This document shows positions 14,630 to 21,738 of a stretch of DNA of 21,738 bases, piece by piece. Under the pieces are notes generated by a model. The model made no database searches, was not told the DNA's origin, and worked only from the letters and a program-made list of their open reading frames with translations. This DNA comes from 66-474 sp039923855 (GTDB lineage Bacteria > Pseudomonadota > Gammaproteobacteria > Xanthomonadales > Rhodanobacteraceae), in NCBI GenBank assembly GCA_039923855.1, contig JBDTBW010000057.1, forward strand, positions 1-21,738, read 5' to 3'. Position numbers and translations under genes: made by a program. How positions within the stretch are numbered: position 1 is the stretch's first letter; each line of letters opens with the position of its first letter.

Positions 14630-15982
14630 TCACTCAATCGCCAACGCCCGCATCAACGGCCGCTTCAAGCCGAACGCCAGCACGCCGCCGGTCGCGGCGA
14701 TGCCGGCGTGCATGGCCCAGAATCCCGCCGGCGTCATGTGCTCGTAAAAGCCGCCCAGCCAACCGATGATCGTGTTGCTCACGAATAGCGTCAGGAACAC
14801 CGCGCCCATCATGGTCGCCTTCACGCTCGCTGGCGCCGCGCGCGACACCAGCGCAAGAAGCGTTGGCCAGTAGTAAAGAAACGCGATGCCGAGCAGAACG
14901 TCATAAAGAACCGGAACGATGACGTTGGTGCGCGGGCTGACCACGCAGGCGATCACCAGCAGCAGATTGGCGACCGCGGTGATCCACGCGCCGGTGGCAA
15001 TCTTGCCCAGATCATCCGGCTCGGCATGACGCGCGGCCTGCCATCGCCACAACGCGAACAACACCGGCACGGCAATGATGCTGGCCAAGGGATCGATCGA
15101 GCTGAACCACGCGACCGGCACATGGAAGCCGAGCAGATTCAAGTTCACGCTGCGGTCTATCCAGACCAGATTGAGATTGGTGTTCTGGTAATAACCGATG
15201 CTCTGGAAGACCGTGATCGCCGACACCACGGCGAGCGCGCCGATGATGCGCCACTGACGGCGATCCAGCGACGTTTTCTCCCGCGCAGCATCCGCGCGTC
15301 GCTTGTCCGCGGGCAGATAGCGGAAACCCGCGATGTAGGTGAAAAGGCCGGCCAGCATCAGCACGCCGGCCAGGCCGAAACCCGCGTGCCAGCCGTAGAG
15401 CTGCGCCAACAAACCGACCGCAAGCGGTCCGACCACCGCGCCGACGTTGATGCCAATCGAGAAGATCGCGAACGCGCGGGTGCGTCCTTCACCGTCGCTC
15501 TCGGCATACAGCTCGCCCACCTGCGTGGAGATGTTGCCCTTCAATAAACCGGTGCCGAGGATCAACAGCGTCAGCGCAAGCAGGAACGATGCGTCGAACG
15601 CCATCGCCAGATGTCCCGCGCTCATCATCACCGCGCCGATCATCACCGCCACGCGGCGGCCGGTGAAACGATCGGCGACCCAACCGCCCAGCACCGGCGT
15701 GAAATACACGAGTCCGGTGTACAGCCCCATGACCTGCGACGCGAGCGCGAGCGTGGTCATCGGCCCGAACACCGATTCCAGCGCGGTACGGAACGCGGGA
15801 AAGCCGGCGATGTGTTCGACATGGCCCGGCAACAACAGCGCCTGGCTCATGTAGAGCACCAGGATCGACGTCATGCCGTAATAGGAAAACCGCTCCCACG
15901 CCTCGGTGAAACTGAGGTACGCCAAGGCCATCGGCTGACCGAAGAATGTGCGCGGCCGATTGTCGAGAACTGCTGCGTTCAT
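14630..15982 (-). CDS. POT/PTR-family proton-coupled oligopeptide transporter
   Basis: 450 residues; ATG at 15982 with GGAGG about 4 nt upstream. It imports di- and tripeptides with protons. The first helix has the family proton-coupling motif as EAWERFSYYG (about 27-36), and the loop between helices 2 and 3 has GGWVADRFTGRR. GTGLLKGNISTQVGELY (about 144-160) follows, and later GPLAVGLLAQLYGWHAGF. Length is somewhat below the usual 480-500 residues, owing to a short central loop region. An alanine-rich start and RPLMRALAIE end frame the protein. Inner membrane. The gene is on the same strand as the TIR paralogues, 55 bp downstream of the nearer one, and may be transcribed by read-through. Confidence 0.93.
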   Translation of the reverse strand: MNAAVLDNRPRTFFGQPMALAYLSFTEAWERFSYYGMTSILVLYMSQALLLPGHVEHIAGFPAFRTALESVFGPMTTLALASQVMGLYTGLVYFTPVLGGWVADRFTGRRVAVMIGAVMMSAGHLAMAFDASFLLALTLLILGTGLLKGNISTQVGELYAESDGEGRTRAFAIFSIGINVGAVVGPLAVGLLAQLYGWHAGFGLAGVLMLAGLFTYIAGFRYLPADKRRADAAREKTSLDRRQWRIIGALAVVSAITVFQSIGYYQNTNLNLVWIDRSVNLNLLGFHVPVAWFSSIDPLASIIAVPVLFALWRWQAARHAEPDDLGKIATGAWITAVANLLLVIACVVSPRTNVIVPVLYDVLLGIAFLYYWPTLLALVSRAAPASVKATMMGAVFLTLFVSNTIIGWLGGFYEHMTPAGFWAMHAGIAATGGVLAFGLKRPLMRALAIE

Positions 15983-16037
15983 GGCGCCTCCGGGTGCGCG
16001 GATGCTAACCCGGTTTCAGCGTAGAGACGGGCGCGAA

Positions 16038-17828
16038 TCAAGTCGTAGTCATCGTCGCCGTGGCCACCTCTGCCGCGAGCCGCGCATCGGCCGCCGCGAC
16101 CATCGCCTGGTAGCGCGGATCGTCGCGCAGCAAGTCGAGGTCTACATCGACCTTGGCGTACGGCAGGAAGGTATCGGTAATCGTTTCGAACACCGGCCCG
16201 AGCATTTCCAGTGCGGCTTGCTTGTCTTTCAGAACCGCGCTCAGCGCACACGCGAAGTTGTAGCGCATGTTGAAATTATCCTGATCGATCAGCAGAGCGC
16301 GGCTCATACGCGTCTTGGCTCGCTCGCCCTCGCCTAGCGCGGCCAATGCGTAAGCACTGTAACCCATGACACCAGAATTATTCTGGTCATGCGCAAGAAT
16401 AGCCTCGGCACGCTTGAGCGTCAGTTGCGCGGCACGGCGCAAGCCGGCGGCATCGCCTGCCGCCGAGTAACAGCTGCACAACAAGGCCGCTGAATTGATA
16501 TCAGCCTCCATCAAGCTCGCAGCTTTTTCGTAGAAGCGAATGGCGTCTTCATACCGGTGAAGCCGGTAGTTCAAGCGCCCGGCCGAGCGATTGGTCTCGT
16601 AGGATTCCGGATCCAGCTCGAGCGCGATGGCGACTTCTGCGGCGGCCGCATCGGCATCGCCGTCGACTAGCAGAAGGGCCTTGACCGCGTGCGCCTCGGC
16701 AAGATTGGGGTCCAGGGTCAGCGCGCGCTCCGCAGCCCCCACGCCGTCATCCAACCCGCCGCCTTTTGCATCGCGCAATTTCATGTAACCGATGGCCATC
16801 AGTGTCCAAGCCTGCGCATAACGCGGATCGATCTCGGTGGCGCGGACACAAAGGCGAACAATAGCTTGCGCGGAATGGATGTCGTATTCCTGGCTGGTGA
16901 CGTACGTCTGGCGCGCCATCAGATAAAGATTGTGGGCTTCGGCATTGTCGGTGCCGCGCCGCACGATGGCCTTCTTCTCCTCGGGCAACAGCCGCAGTTT
17001 CAGCGCCTTGACGATCGCCTCGGAAATCTCGTCCTGCAGCGCGAAGATGTCGCTGGAGTCGCGATCGTAGCGCTCGGCCCAAACGTGGTTGTTGGTTTCG
17101 CCGTCCACCAACTGCGCGCTGATCCGCACCCGGCCGCCGGCCTTGCGCACGCTGCCTTCCAGCACGTGGCTGACCTTCAATTCGCGCGCGACCTTGGGGA
17201 TGTCGACGTGCTTGTCCTTGTACATGAAGGCGCTGTTACGCGAGATGATCCCCAGCGCCGAAACCTTGCTGAGGTCGGTGATGATGTCCTCGGTGATGCC
17301 ATCGCTGAAGTATTCCTGCTCCGGATCGCCACTCATGTTGGCGAAGGGCAGCACGCAGATGGTGTAGCGCGGAGCATTCTTGTCCGTAGATGATGGTGTC
17401 GAGGCACTCGCCGTTTTCGCGGATTGCGCCGCCTGCGAGCGCGCGATCATCGCGGCCAGCGCGCGCAGAAACTCTTGCGCTTGCGCACTCGCCGGATCCT
17501 CTCCCCAGCCGTCAAGATCGGTGGTGTGGATGGCGCGCACGTCCATGGGCAAACGCGCCTGTTCGAAGCGAACCGGCACCAAGATGCCGCGCTCGGCCGC
17601 TTCGCGCGCCTCGCCGCGCACCCAGCGCGAGGCCACCGAGTCGGGCGTCCAGACCACCAGCACCGCGCCGGCCGCGCCGATCTCCGCTTCGATCTGGTCG
17701 TCGAATTCCTGGCCCGGGCTGATCTCCTTGTCCCACCAGACCGTCCAGCCCTTGGCCTCGATCGCGGCCACCAGCGGCGCGACTCGCGCCTTGTCGCCGC
17801 GGGCGTAGGAAACGAACACGTCAGCCAT
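16038..17828 (-). CDS. TIR / TolB-like / TPR protein, copy 1
   Basis: 596 residues from ATG 17828, TGAGGT about 10 nt upstream. Domains: TIR (about 1-128, DVFVSYARGDKARV, WWDKEISPGQEF, LVVWTPDSVASRWVRGE), an Ala/Ser-rich linker (129-150), a TolB-like domain of the kind found in adenylate-cyclase and CadC-like proteins (about 153-280, LPFANMSGDPEQEYFSDGITEDIITDLSKV, HVLEGSVRKAGGRVRISAQLVD, WAERYDRDSSDIFALQDEI), and TPR-like helical repeats (about 290-585). E73 in WVRGE sits where TIR NADases have their catalytic Glu. No signal peptide or membrane helix, so cytoplasmic. The role is unknown: a signalling scaffold or an NAD-consuming effector are both possible. About 91% identical to copy 2 over the first 138 residues and less in the TPR part. 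Confidence 0.87.
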   Translation of the reverse strand: MADVFVSYARGDKARVAPLVAAIEAKGWTVWWDKEISPGQEFDDQIEAEIGAAGAVLVVWTPDSVASRWVRGEAREAAERGILVPVRFEQARLPMDVRAIHTTDLDGWGEDPASAQAQEFLRALAAMIARSQAAQSAKTASASTPSSTDKNAPRYTICVLPFANMSGDPEQEYFSDGITEDIITDLSKVSALGIISRNSAFMYKDKHVDIPKVARELKVSHVLEGSVRKAGGRVRISAQLVDGETNNHVWAERYDRDSSDIFALQDEISEAIVKALKLRLLPEEKKAIVRRGTDNAEAHNLYLMARQTYVTSQEYDIHSAQAIVRLCVRATEIDPRYAQAWTLMAIGYMKLRDAKGGGLDDGVGAAERALTLDPNLAEAHAVKALLLVDGDADAAAAEVAIALELDPESYETNRSAGRLNYRLHRYEDAIRFYEKAASLMEADINSAALLCSCYSAAGDAAGLRRAAQLTLKRAEAILAHDQNNSGVMGYSAYALAALGEGERAKTRMSRALLIDQDNFNMRYNFACALSAVLKDKQAALEMLGPVFETITDTFLPYAKVDVDLDLLRDDPRYQAMVAAADARLAAEVATATMTTT

Positions 17829-17911
17829 GCCGGTCGGACCTCAAAACGGGTCGGTCAGCGCAACCCCTTGGCTTTCAAGCATAACCCGGCAACGTGCCGG
17901 AGAGTAGAGAG
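17829..17911 (-). promoter_or_regulatory. Conserved 83-bp upstream region of TIR copy 1
   Basis: Aligns without gaps to 19778-19860 with about 73 of 83 matches. It contains the ribosome site and, on the minus strand, TATGCT as a possible -10 (no good -35). A CCGGC/GCCGG hairpin is next to it. Differences cluster in two short blocks, including the hairpin loop. Confidence 0.45.
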
Positions 17912-17980
17912 CAGAAGCCCGCGCTGCTTACTCTCGAATTCGGCGATTCGACCGGATCAGGATAATGAAGAGCGGCGAGT

Positions 17981-19777
17981 TCAAGGCGTTTTGATCGCTT
18001 CCTTCTCCGCCTTTTTTGCGGCGAGCCGCGCCTCGGCCGCGGCGAGCATGGATGTGTAGCGCGGATCGTCGCGGATCAGTTCCAGATCCGGATCGACCTT
18101 GGCGTAGGCAAGGAAGCCGTCCGCGATGGATTCAAACGCCGGGCCAAGCATGTCCAAAGCAGCCTGCTTGTCTTTCAGATGCACGCTCAGCGCGCATGCG
18201 AAGTTGTAGCGCGTGTTGAAGTTATCGGGGTCTATCAGCAGGGTGCGCTCCATGCGCGCCTTGGCGCGCTCGCCCTCCCCCAGCGCGGCCAGCGCGTAGG
18301 CGCTGTATGCCGTAACGCCGGAGTTGTACTGATCCTGGGCCAGTACTGTCTCGGTGCGTTTGAGTGCCAGTTGTGCAGCGCGGCACTTGCCGGTGGCGTC
18401 CCCGACCACGGTATAGCAACTGATCAACATCATTGCCGAATTGACATCGGCTTCCATCAGCTTGACGGCTTTCTCGTAGAAGCGAATGGCGTCCTCGTGT
18501 CGATGCAGCTGGTAACTCAAGCGGCCTGCCGAGCGATTGGTTTCGTAGGACTCCGGATCCAGTTCGAGCGCAATGGCGACTTCGGCGGCCGCGGCATCGG
18601 CATTACCTCTGCCCAGCAACAGTTGTGCCTTGATGGCGTGGGCTTCTGCCAGATTGGGATCCAGCGCCAGCGCGCGTTCCGCCGCAGCCATGCCGTCATC
18701 CGAGCGACCACCTTTCAATTGATCAAGTTTGTAGTAGCCGACGGCCATCAGCGCCCAGGTTTGCGCATAGCTCGGATCGATTTCGGTGGCGCGGGAACAC
18801 AAACGAACGATTGCTTCCGCGGAACGCGCGTCCATCTCCTGGCCCGTGATGTAGGTCTGCCGCGCCATCAGATAAAGATTGTGGGCTTCGGCGCTTTCTG
18901 TGCCGCGCCGCTCGATGGCCTTTTTCTCCTCGGGCAGCAGCCGCAGTTTCAGCGCCTTGACGATCGCCTCGGAAATCTCGTCCTGCAACGCGAAGATGTC
19001 GCTGGAGTCGCGATCGTAACGCTCGGCCCAGACGTGGCCGTTGTTTTCGGCGTCGACCAGTTGCGCGCTGATCCTGACCCGGCCGCCGGCCTTGCGCACG
19101 CTGCCCTCGAGCACATGGCTGACTTTGAGGTCGCGCGCGACCTTGGGCACGTCCACGTTCTTGCCCTTGTACATGAACGCACTATTGCGAGAGATGATCC
19201 GCAACGCCGAAACCTTGCTCAGGTCGGTGATGATGTCCTCGGTGATGCCGTCGCTGAAATATTCCTGCTCCGGATCGCCGCTCATGTTGGCAAACGGCAG
19301 CACGCAGATCGAGTAGCGCGGAGCATTCTTGTCTGCAGGCGACGCCGCCGAAGCACTCGTTGCCTTCGCGGATTGCGCCGCTTGGGTACGCGCGATCATG
19401 GTGCCCAATGCGCGCAGGAACTCCTGTGCTTGCGGGCTTGCGGCATCTTCGCCCCAGCCGTCGAGATCGGTGGTGTGGATGGCGCGCACGTCCATCGGCA
19501 GACGCGCCTGCTCGAACCGCACCGGCACCAGGATGTTGCGCTCCGCCGCTTCGCGAGCTTCGCCGCGCACCCAGCGCGACGCCACCGAAGTCGGCGTCCA
19601 GACCACCAGCACGGCTTTCGCCGCGTCGATCTCGGCATCGATCTGGTCGTCGAATTCCTGACCGGGCGTGATCTCCTTGTCCCACCACACCGACCAGCCC
19701 TTCGCCTCGATCGCTGCCACCAGCGGCGCGACCCGCGCCTTGTCACCGCGGGCGTAGGAAACGAACACGTCAGCCAT
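17981..19777 (-). CDS. TIR / TolB-like / TPR protein, copy 2
   Basis: 598 residues from ATG 19777, same ribosome site as copy 1. Same order of domains: TIR (1-128) with WWDKEITPGQEF and SVASRWVRGE (E73 kept), linker, TolB-like domain (about 153-280) and TPR-like repeats. It lies 152 bp upstream of copy 1 on the same strand, and its own 5' region is a duplicate of copy 1's, so each probably has its own promoter. Divergence is concentrated after residue 290 (for example TYITGQEMDARSAEAIVRLCSR, YYKLDQLKGGRSDDGM), where partner binding would occur. The Lys/Glu-rich tail (KKAEKEAIKTP) replaces the Thr-rich tail of copy 1. Probably a tandem duplication whose repeats are adapting to different partners. 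Confidence 0.87.
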   Translation of the reverse strand: MADVFVSYARGDKARVAPLVAAIEAKGWSVWWDKEITPGQEFDDQIDAEIDAAKAVLVVWTPTSVASRWVRGEAREAAERNILVPVRFEQARLPMDVRAIHTTDLDGWGEDAASPQAQEFLRALGTMIARTQAAQSAKATSASAASPADKNAPRYSICVLPFANMSGDPEQEYFSDGITEDIITDLSKVSALRIISRNSAFMYKGKNVDVPKVARDLKVSHVLEGSVRKAGGRVRISAQLVDAENNGHVWAERYDRDSSDIFALQDEISEAIVKALKLRLLPEEKKAIERRGTESAEAHNLYLMARQTYITGQEMDARSAEAIVRLCSRATEIDPSYAQTWALMAVGYYKLDQLKGGRSDDGMAAAERALALDPNLAEAHAIKAQLLLGRGNADAAAAEVAIALELDPESYETNRSAGRLSYQLHRHEDAIRFYEKAVKLMEADVNSAMMLISCYTVVGDATGKCRAAQLALKRTETVLAQDQYNSGVTAYSAYALAALGEGERAKARMERTLLIDPDNFNTRYNFACALSVHLKDKQAALDMLGPAFESIADGFLAYAKVDPDLELIRDDPRYTSMLAAAEARLAAKKAEKEAIKTP

Positions 19778-19860
19778 GCCGGTCGAACCTCAAAACGGGT
19801 CGGTCAGCGCAACCCCTTGGGGGTCAAGCATAACCCGGCGCTAGACCGGAGAGTAGAGAG
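19778..19860 (-). promoter_or_regulatory. Conserved 83-bp upstream region of TIR copy 2
   Basis: Counterpart of 17829-17911. TATGCT is kept on the minus strand; the hairpin stem is reduced to CCGG/CCGG. Similarity stops abruptly after GAGAGTAGAGAG. Confidence 0.45.
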
Positions 19861-20151
19861 TGGCAAGGCAAAGGCATCCACTGTTGTAGCGGCCAGATGC
19901 CCTTTGCCGTCCGGCGACACGGTCGTGTCCTCGTGGTCCCAAGGATCGTGCGTGATCTGCACCTCGTGCGAAGCATCCGGCGCCGTCGTGAAAAGCTGCT
20001 CGCGGCTACGCGACACGCCGATCGATACCATGCGGGCTAATAAAGCCGCGTGATTCTTTCGTTTCGAACCGGTACACGCTTACTGAATAAACCTGAGAGT
20101 TTCCATGCGCGGCAGCTTTAGAATACTGCCTTCAGGGACAAGCAAGTAAAG
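19861..20151. other. Intergenic stretch without a supported gene
   Basis: 291 bp between the TIR copy 2 upstream region and the bicupin gene. A minus-strand frame of 75 codons (19804-20031) runs through it but has no ribosome site, ends inside the conserved TIR upstream region and resembles nothing I recognise. TAGAAT at 20119-20124 could be a -10 for the cupin gene, without a clear -35. Confidence 0.4.
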
Positions 20152-20892
20152 ATGATGCCAAACAAAGCTAGCGCCCCCTCCGCCACTGGATCCATCCATG
20201 CCGACTTGCGCCGGCGCGCCGTGATGGATATCGATGCAATGGAATGGCAGCGCAGTCCGAGCGGGCAAGTGTGGCGCAAGCGGCTGTATCTATGCGGAGA
20301 AAAAGAAGTGGGCCGCGTGACGTCGCTGGTGCGCTATGAACCTGGAGCGCAATTTCATCGGCACGAACATCCCGATGGCGAGGAAATTTTCGTGCTGGAA
20401 GGCACGTTTTCCGATGCGACCGGCGACTATCGCGCCGGAACCTACCTGTTGCACCCGCAAGGTTTCGCCCACGCTCCTTTTTCGCGCGCGGGCTGCACAT
20501 TGTTCGTCCGGCTTCGCCAGTACGCCGGCGTGGCAAGGCACTATGTTTCGACCGATACGCACGCGATGCCCTGGCAAGCCACCTCGCAACCGGGCATCGA
20601 GCACAAGACGTTGTATGCCGACTCGGCATACGCGGACGAGACCAGACTCGAACGTTGGGCGCCGACAAGCACAGTCGCACAGCGATGCTATGCCGGCGGC
20701 GTGGAATATTTTGTGCTCGATGGCGAATTCGAGGATGAACAAGGCCACTATCCGGCCGGCAGTTGGCTGCGGTTGCCGGCAGGCGCTTGCCATCAACCGG
20801 TTTCGCCTCATGGTTGCAAGCTGTATGTCAAGCTTGGCTTGGCCGCTCCGCCCGAGGAAACGAGAAAGCCGAGAAAAGGGGACGGAGGCTGA
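20152..20892 (+). CDS. ChrR-like bicupin protein
   Basis: 246 residues from ATG 20152; ATG at 20155 and, less likely, at 20224 (MDIDAMEW) are alternatives. The ribosome site AGTAAAG is moderate. Two cupin domains in tandem. The first (about 40-125) has a full metal set: H69, H71 and H73 in FHRHEHPDGEE, E77/E78, and H107 in GFAHAPF, as in the cupin half of the anti-sigma factor ChrR. The second (about 165-235, YFVLDGEFEDEQGHYPAGSWLRLPAGACHQPV) lacks the HxH pair and keeps a single His, so it is probably structural. The zinc anti-sigma domain of ChrR is absent and no ECF sigma gene is adjacent, so it is not a canonical anti-sigma factor. Followed 31 bp later by the VOC gene. Confidence 0.85.
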   Translation: MMPNKASAPSATGSIHADLRRRAVMDIDAMEWQRSPSGQVWRKRLYLCGEKEVGRVTSLVRYEPGAQFHRHEHPDGEEIFVLEGTFSDATGDYRAGTYLLHPQGFAHAPFSRAGCTLFVRLRQYAGVARHYVSTDTHAMPWQATSQPGIEHKTLYADSAYADETRLERWAPTSTVAQRCYAGGVEYFVLDGEFEDEQGHYPAGSWLRLPAGACHQPVSPHGCKLYVKLGLAAPPEETRKPRKGDGG

Positions 20893-20923
20893 GCGTTCCG
20901 CCGGGGTTTTTCGGGATTCATCC

Positions 20924-21346
20924 ATGCGCAAACTGCCGCCGTTCCATCTCGCTTTCCCCGTTTGCTCGCTGACCGCAGCGCGCGCGTTTTACGGCGAACT
21001 GCTCGGCTGCCCGGAAGGCCGATCGAGCGAAACCTGGGTGGATTTCGATTTTCACGGTCACCAGATCGTCGCGCATCTCGCGCCGGAGGATCTGCACGCA
21101 CCCACCGCGCATGACGTGGACGGCGACAACGTGCCGGTGCGTCATTTCGGCCTAGTGCTGGATATGGCGCAGTGGAATGCGCTCGCCGAAAAATTGCGCG
21201 CGGCGGGCACGCGCTTCGTGATCGAACCGCACGTGCGCTTCAAGGGCGAACCGGGCGAGCAGGCCACGATGTTCCTGCTCGATCCTTCCGGCAACGCGCT
21301 GGAGTTCAAGGCATTCGCGGATCGTGAGCGGTTGTTTGCGAAGTGA
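20924..21346 (+). CDS. Glyoxalase/VOC-family protein
   Basis: 140 residues from ATG 20924. The frame is open far upstream, overlapping the cupin gene, but family homology begins at KLPPFHLAFPVCSLTAARAFYGELLGC, the typical first beta-alpha-beta module. The vicinal-oxygen-chelate metal positions look occupied by H8, H74 (VRHFGLVL) and E127 (GNALEFKAF), so a metal-dependent lyase, dioxygenase or resistance function is possible. MFLLDPSGNALEFKAF is the standard end of the second module. The substrate cannot be inferred. Ribosome site is poor, which suggests translation coupled to the bicupin gene 31 bp upstream. No terminator is seen after it. Confidence 0.9.
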   Translation: MRKLPPFHLAFPVCSLTAARAFYGELLGCPEGRSSETWVDFDFHGHQIVAHLAPEDLHAPTAHDVDGDNVPVRHFGLVLDMAQWNALAEKLRAAGTRFVIEPHVRFKGEPGEQATMFLLDPSGNALEFKAFADRERLFAK

Positions 21347-21390
21347 TCCGACGCGGTTGCGTGGAAATGAACTTGGCCGCTTAGCAGCAG

Positions 21391-21609
21391 TCAACTCCGT
21401 TTCTTCTCCAACTTGTCCATGAGCTTCGCATCGCGTTTGTCCTGACCTGGATCCTTGGCGTGCGATAGTCCCTCGCGTTCCGCCGGCGTCAGCTCGTTGC
21501 TGGACTTGGCGGCATCGCCCTTGATGGTCTTGCCGTCCTTCGTGTGCTCCTTCACGAACTGCATGGTGTCCTTGCGATAGCGGCGGTCAGCGTCGTAATC
21601 GCCCTCACC
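21391..21609 (-). pseudogene. Small hydrophilic protein, 5' end apparently removed by an IS
   Basis: About 73 codons remain, reading GEGDYDADRRYRKDTMQFVKEHTKDG to a stop at 21391 and ending AKDPGQDKRDAKLMDKLEKKRS. Small proteins of this charged type, opening with a GEGxYDAxRRY motif, are familiar from proteobacterial genomes but have no assigned function. The motif should follow within a few residues of the start codon, yet to the right of about 21609 the sequence changes to that of an IS5-type element and no ATG or GTG stands in frame nearby. ATG 21549 (MQF) could still start a shorter product. Most likely an insertion cut the gene. Confidence 0.55.
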
Positions 21610-21738
21610 TTGGGAAACTCTGATTTTGATTCGTGGTCGAAGCGTGGACTGATCTTGAAGGATGCGCAGATGTCGCACAAGCAGATGACGTTGGCGGTGC
21701 AATCGGATGCGGGTTTCGAGCAGCACCGCAAGGCCACC
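21610..21738 (+). mobile_element. Left end of an IS5-type insertion sequence (partial)
   Basis: Non-coding start of an element (about 60 bp, opening TTGGGAAACTCTGATTTTGA) followed by a transposase start. The exact terminal base, the inverted right end and any target duplication lie outside or cannot be fixed from one end. Confidence 0.55.
21670..21738 (+). CDS. IS5-family transposase, N-terminus only
   Basis: 23 residues, MSHKQMTLAVQSDAGFEQHR and on to the window edge, from ATG 21670 with GAAGGA about 8 nt upstream. The opening resembles DDE transposases of the IS5 family (E. coli IS5 starts MSHQLTFA, and many relatives have KQ-TLA....FE-YRKPTRRD). The catalytic DDE region is outside the window, so subgroup and activity cannot be judged. 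It is read away from the truncated gene at 21391. Confidence 0.6.
   Translation, partial: MSHKQMTLAVQSDAGFEQHRKAT

Noticed and set aside
19804..20031. Minus-strand frame of 75 codons before TIR copy 2
   Set aside because: Part of it is the conserved TIR upstream region, there is no ribosome site, and no family resemblance. A short SPDGK-like string is not enough.
18179..20053. 624-codon plus-strand open frame
   Set aside because: Antisense to TIR copy 2; no ribosome site or domain, and the sense frame has a full domain series.
1..21738. CRISPR array, tRNA, rRNA or prophage genes
   Set aside because: No regularly spaced repeats, no tRNA-like cloverleaf and no phage structural genes were noticed; a covariance-model scan would be needed to exclude small RNAs.

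Overview
The window is GC-rich and densely coded on both strands. The protein set (YahK-type alcohol dehydrogenase, split MsrB/MsrA, POT transporter, PAS-GGDEF-EAL protein, TIR/TolB-like/TPR proteins, Phd/RelE modules, IS5-type element) suggests a free-living gammaproteobacterium, most likely of the Xanthomonadales/Rhodanobacteraceae type. That assignment rests on general resemblance only, because the window has no rRNA or marker gene.

Layout. 1-1000: the start of a small membrane protein (minus strand, running off the left edge) and a YCII/DGPF-domain protein. 1005-4617: a membrane-anchored PAS-PAS-GGDEF-EAL c-di-GMP enzyme, and just upstream on the same strand a heme-oxygenase-fold diiron protein. 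The latter matches UndA, the 1-undecene-forming fatty-acid decarboxylase, down to the residue numbers of the metal ligands. 4618-6687: a 385-bp divergent region with several inverted repeats, then a class IV aminotransferase and a sulfotransferase-like P-loop protein 2 nt apart. 6758-9810: a secreted TPR protein and a secreted beta-propeller lactonase-like protein, each broken by a single-base frameshift, flanking a Phd/YefM-RelE toxin-antitoxin module. 9968-12744: RidA, YahK-like dehydrogenase, MsrB and MsrA, a group suited to detoxifying reactive metabolites and oxidised methionine. 12987-14559: a polytopic membrane protein with an HELAH motif, then a second copy of the same toxin-antitoxin module. 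14630-15982: a POT-family peptide transporter. 16038-19777: two tandem paralogues of a TIR / TolB-like / TPR protein, each with the same duplicated 83-bp upstream region. 20152-21346: a ChrR-like bicupin and a glyoxalase/VOC protein. 21391-21738: a small hydrophilic gene apparently cut at its 5' end by an IS5-type element whose transposase start is visible at the right edge.

Main points of interest are the UndA homologue outside its best-known host group, the tandem TIR paralogues with an intact candidate catalytic glutamate, and the duplicated toxin-antitoxin module. In that module the antitoxins (about 93% identical) are far more conserved than the toxins (about 76%), and the operator and a downstream boundary motif are shared. 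The aminotransferase/P-loop pair is a further functional puzzle. Two single-base frameshifts in neighbouring secreted-protein genes may be real decay or assembly error. Percentages were counted by eye; no search or alignment program was used.
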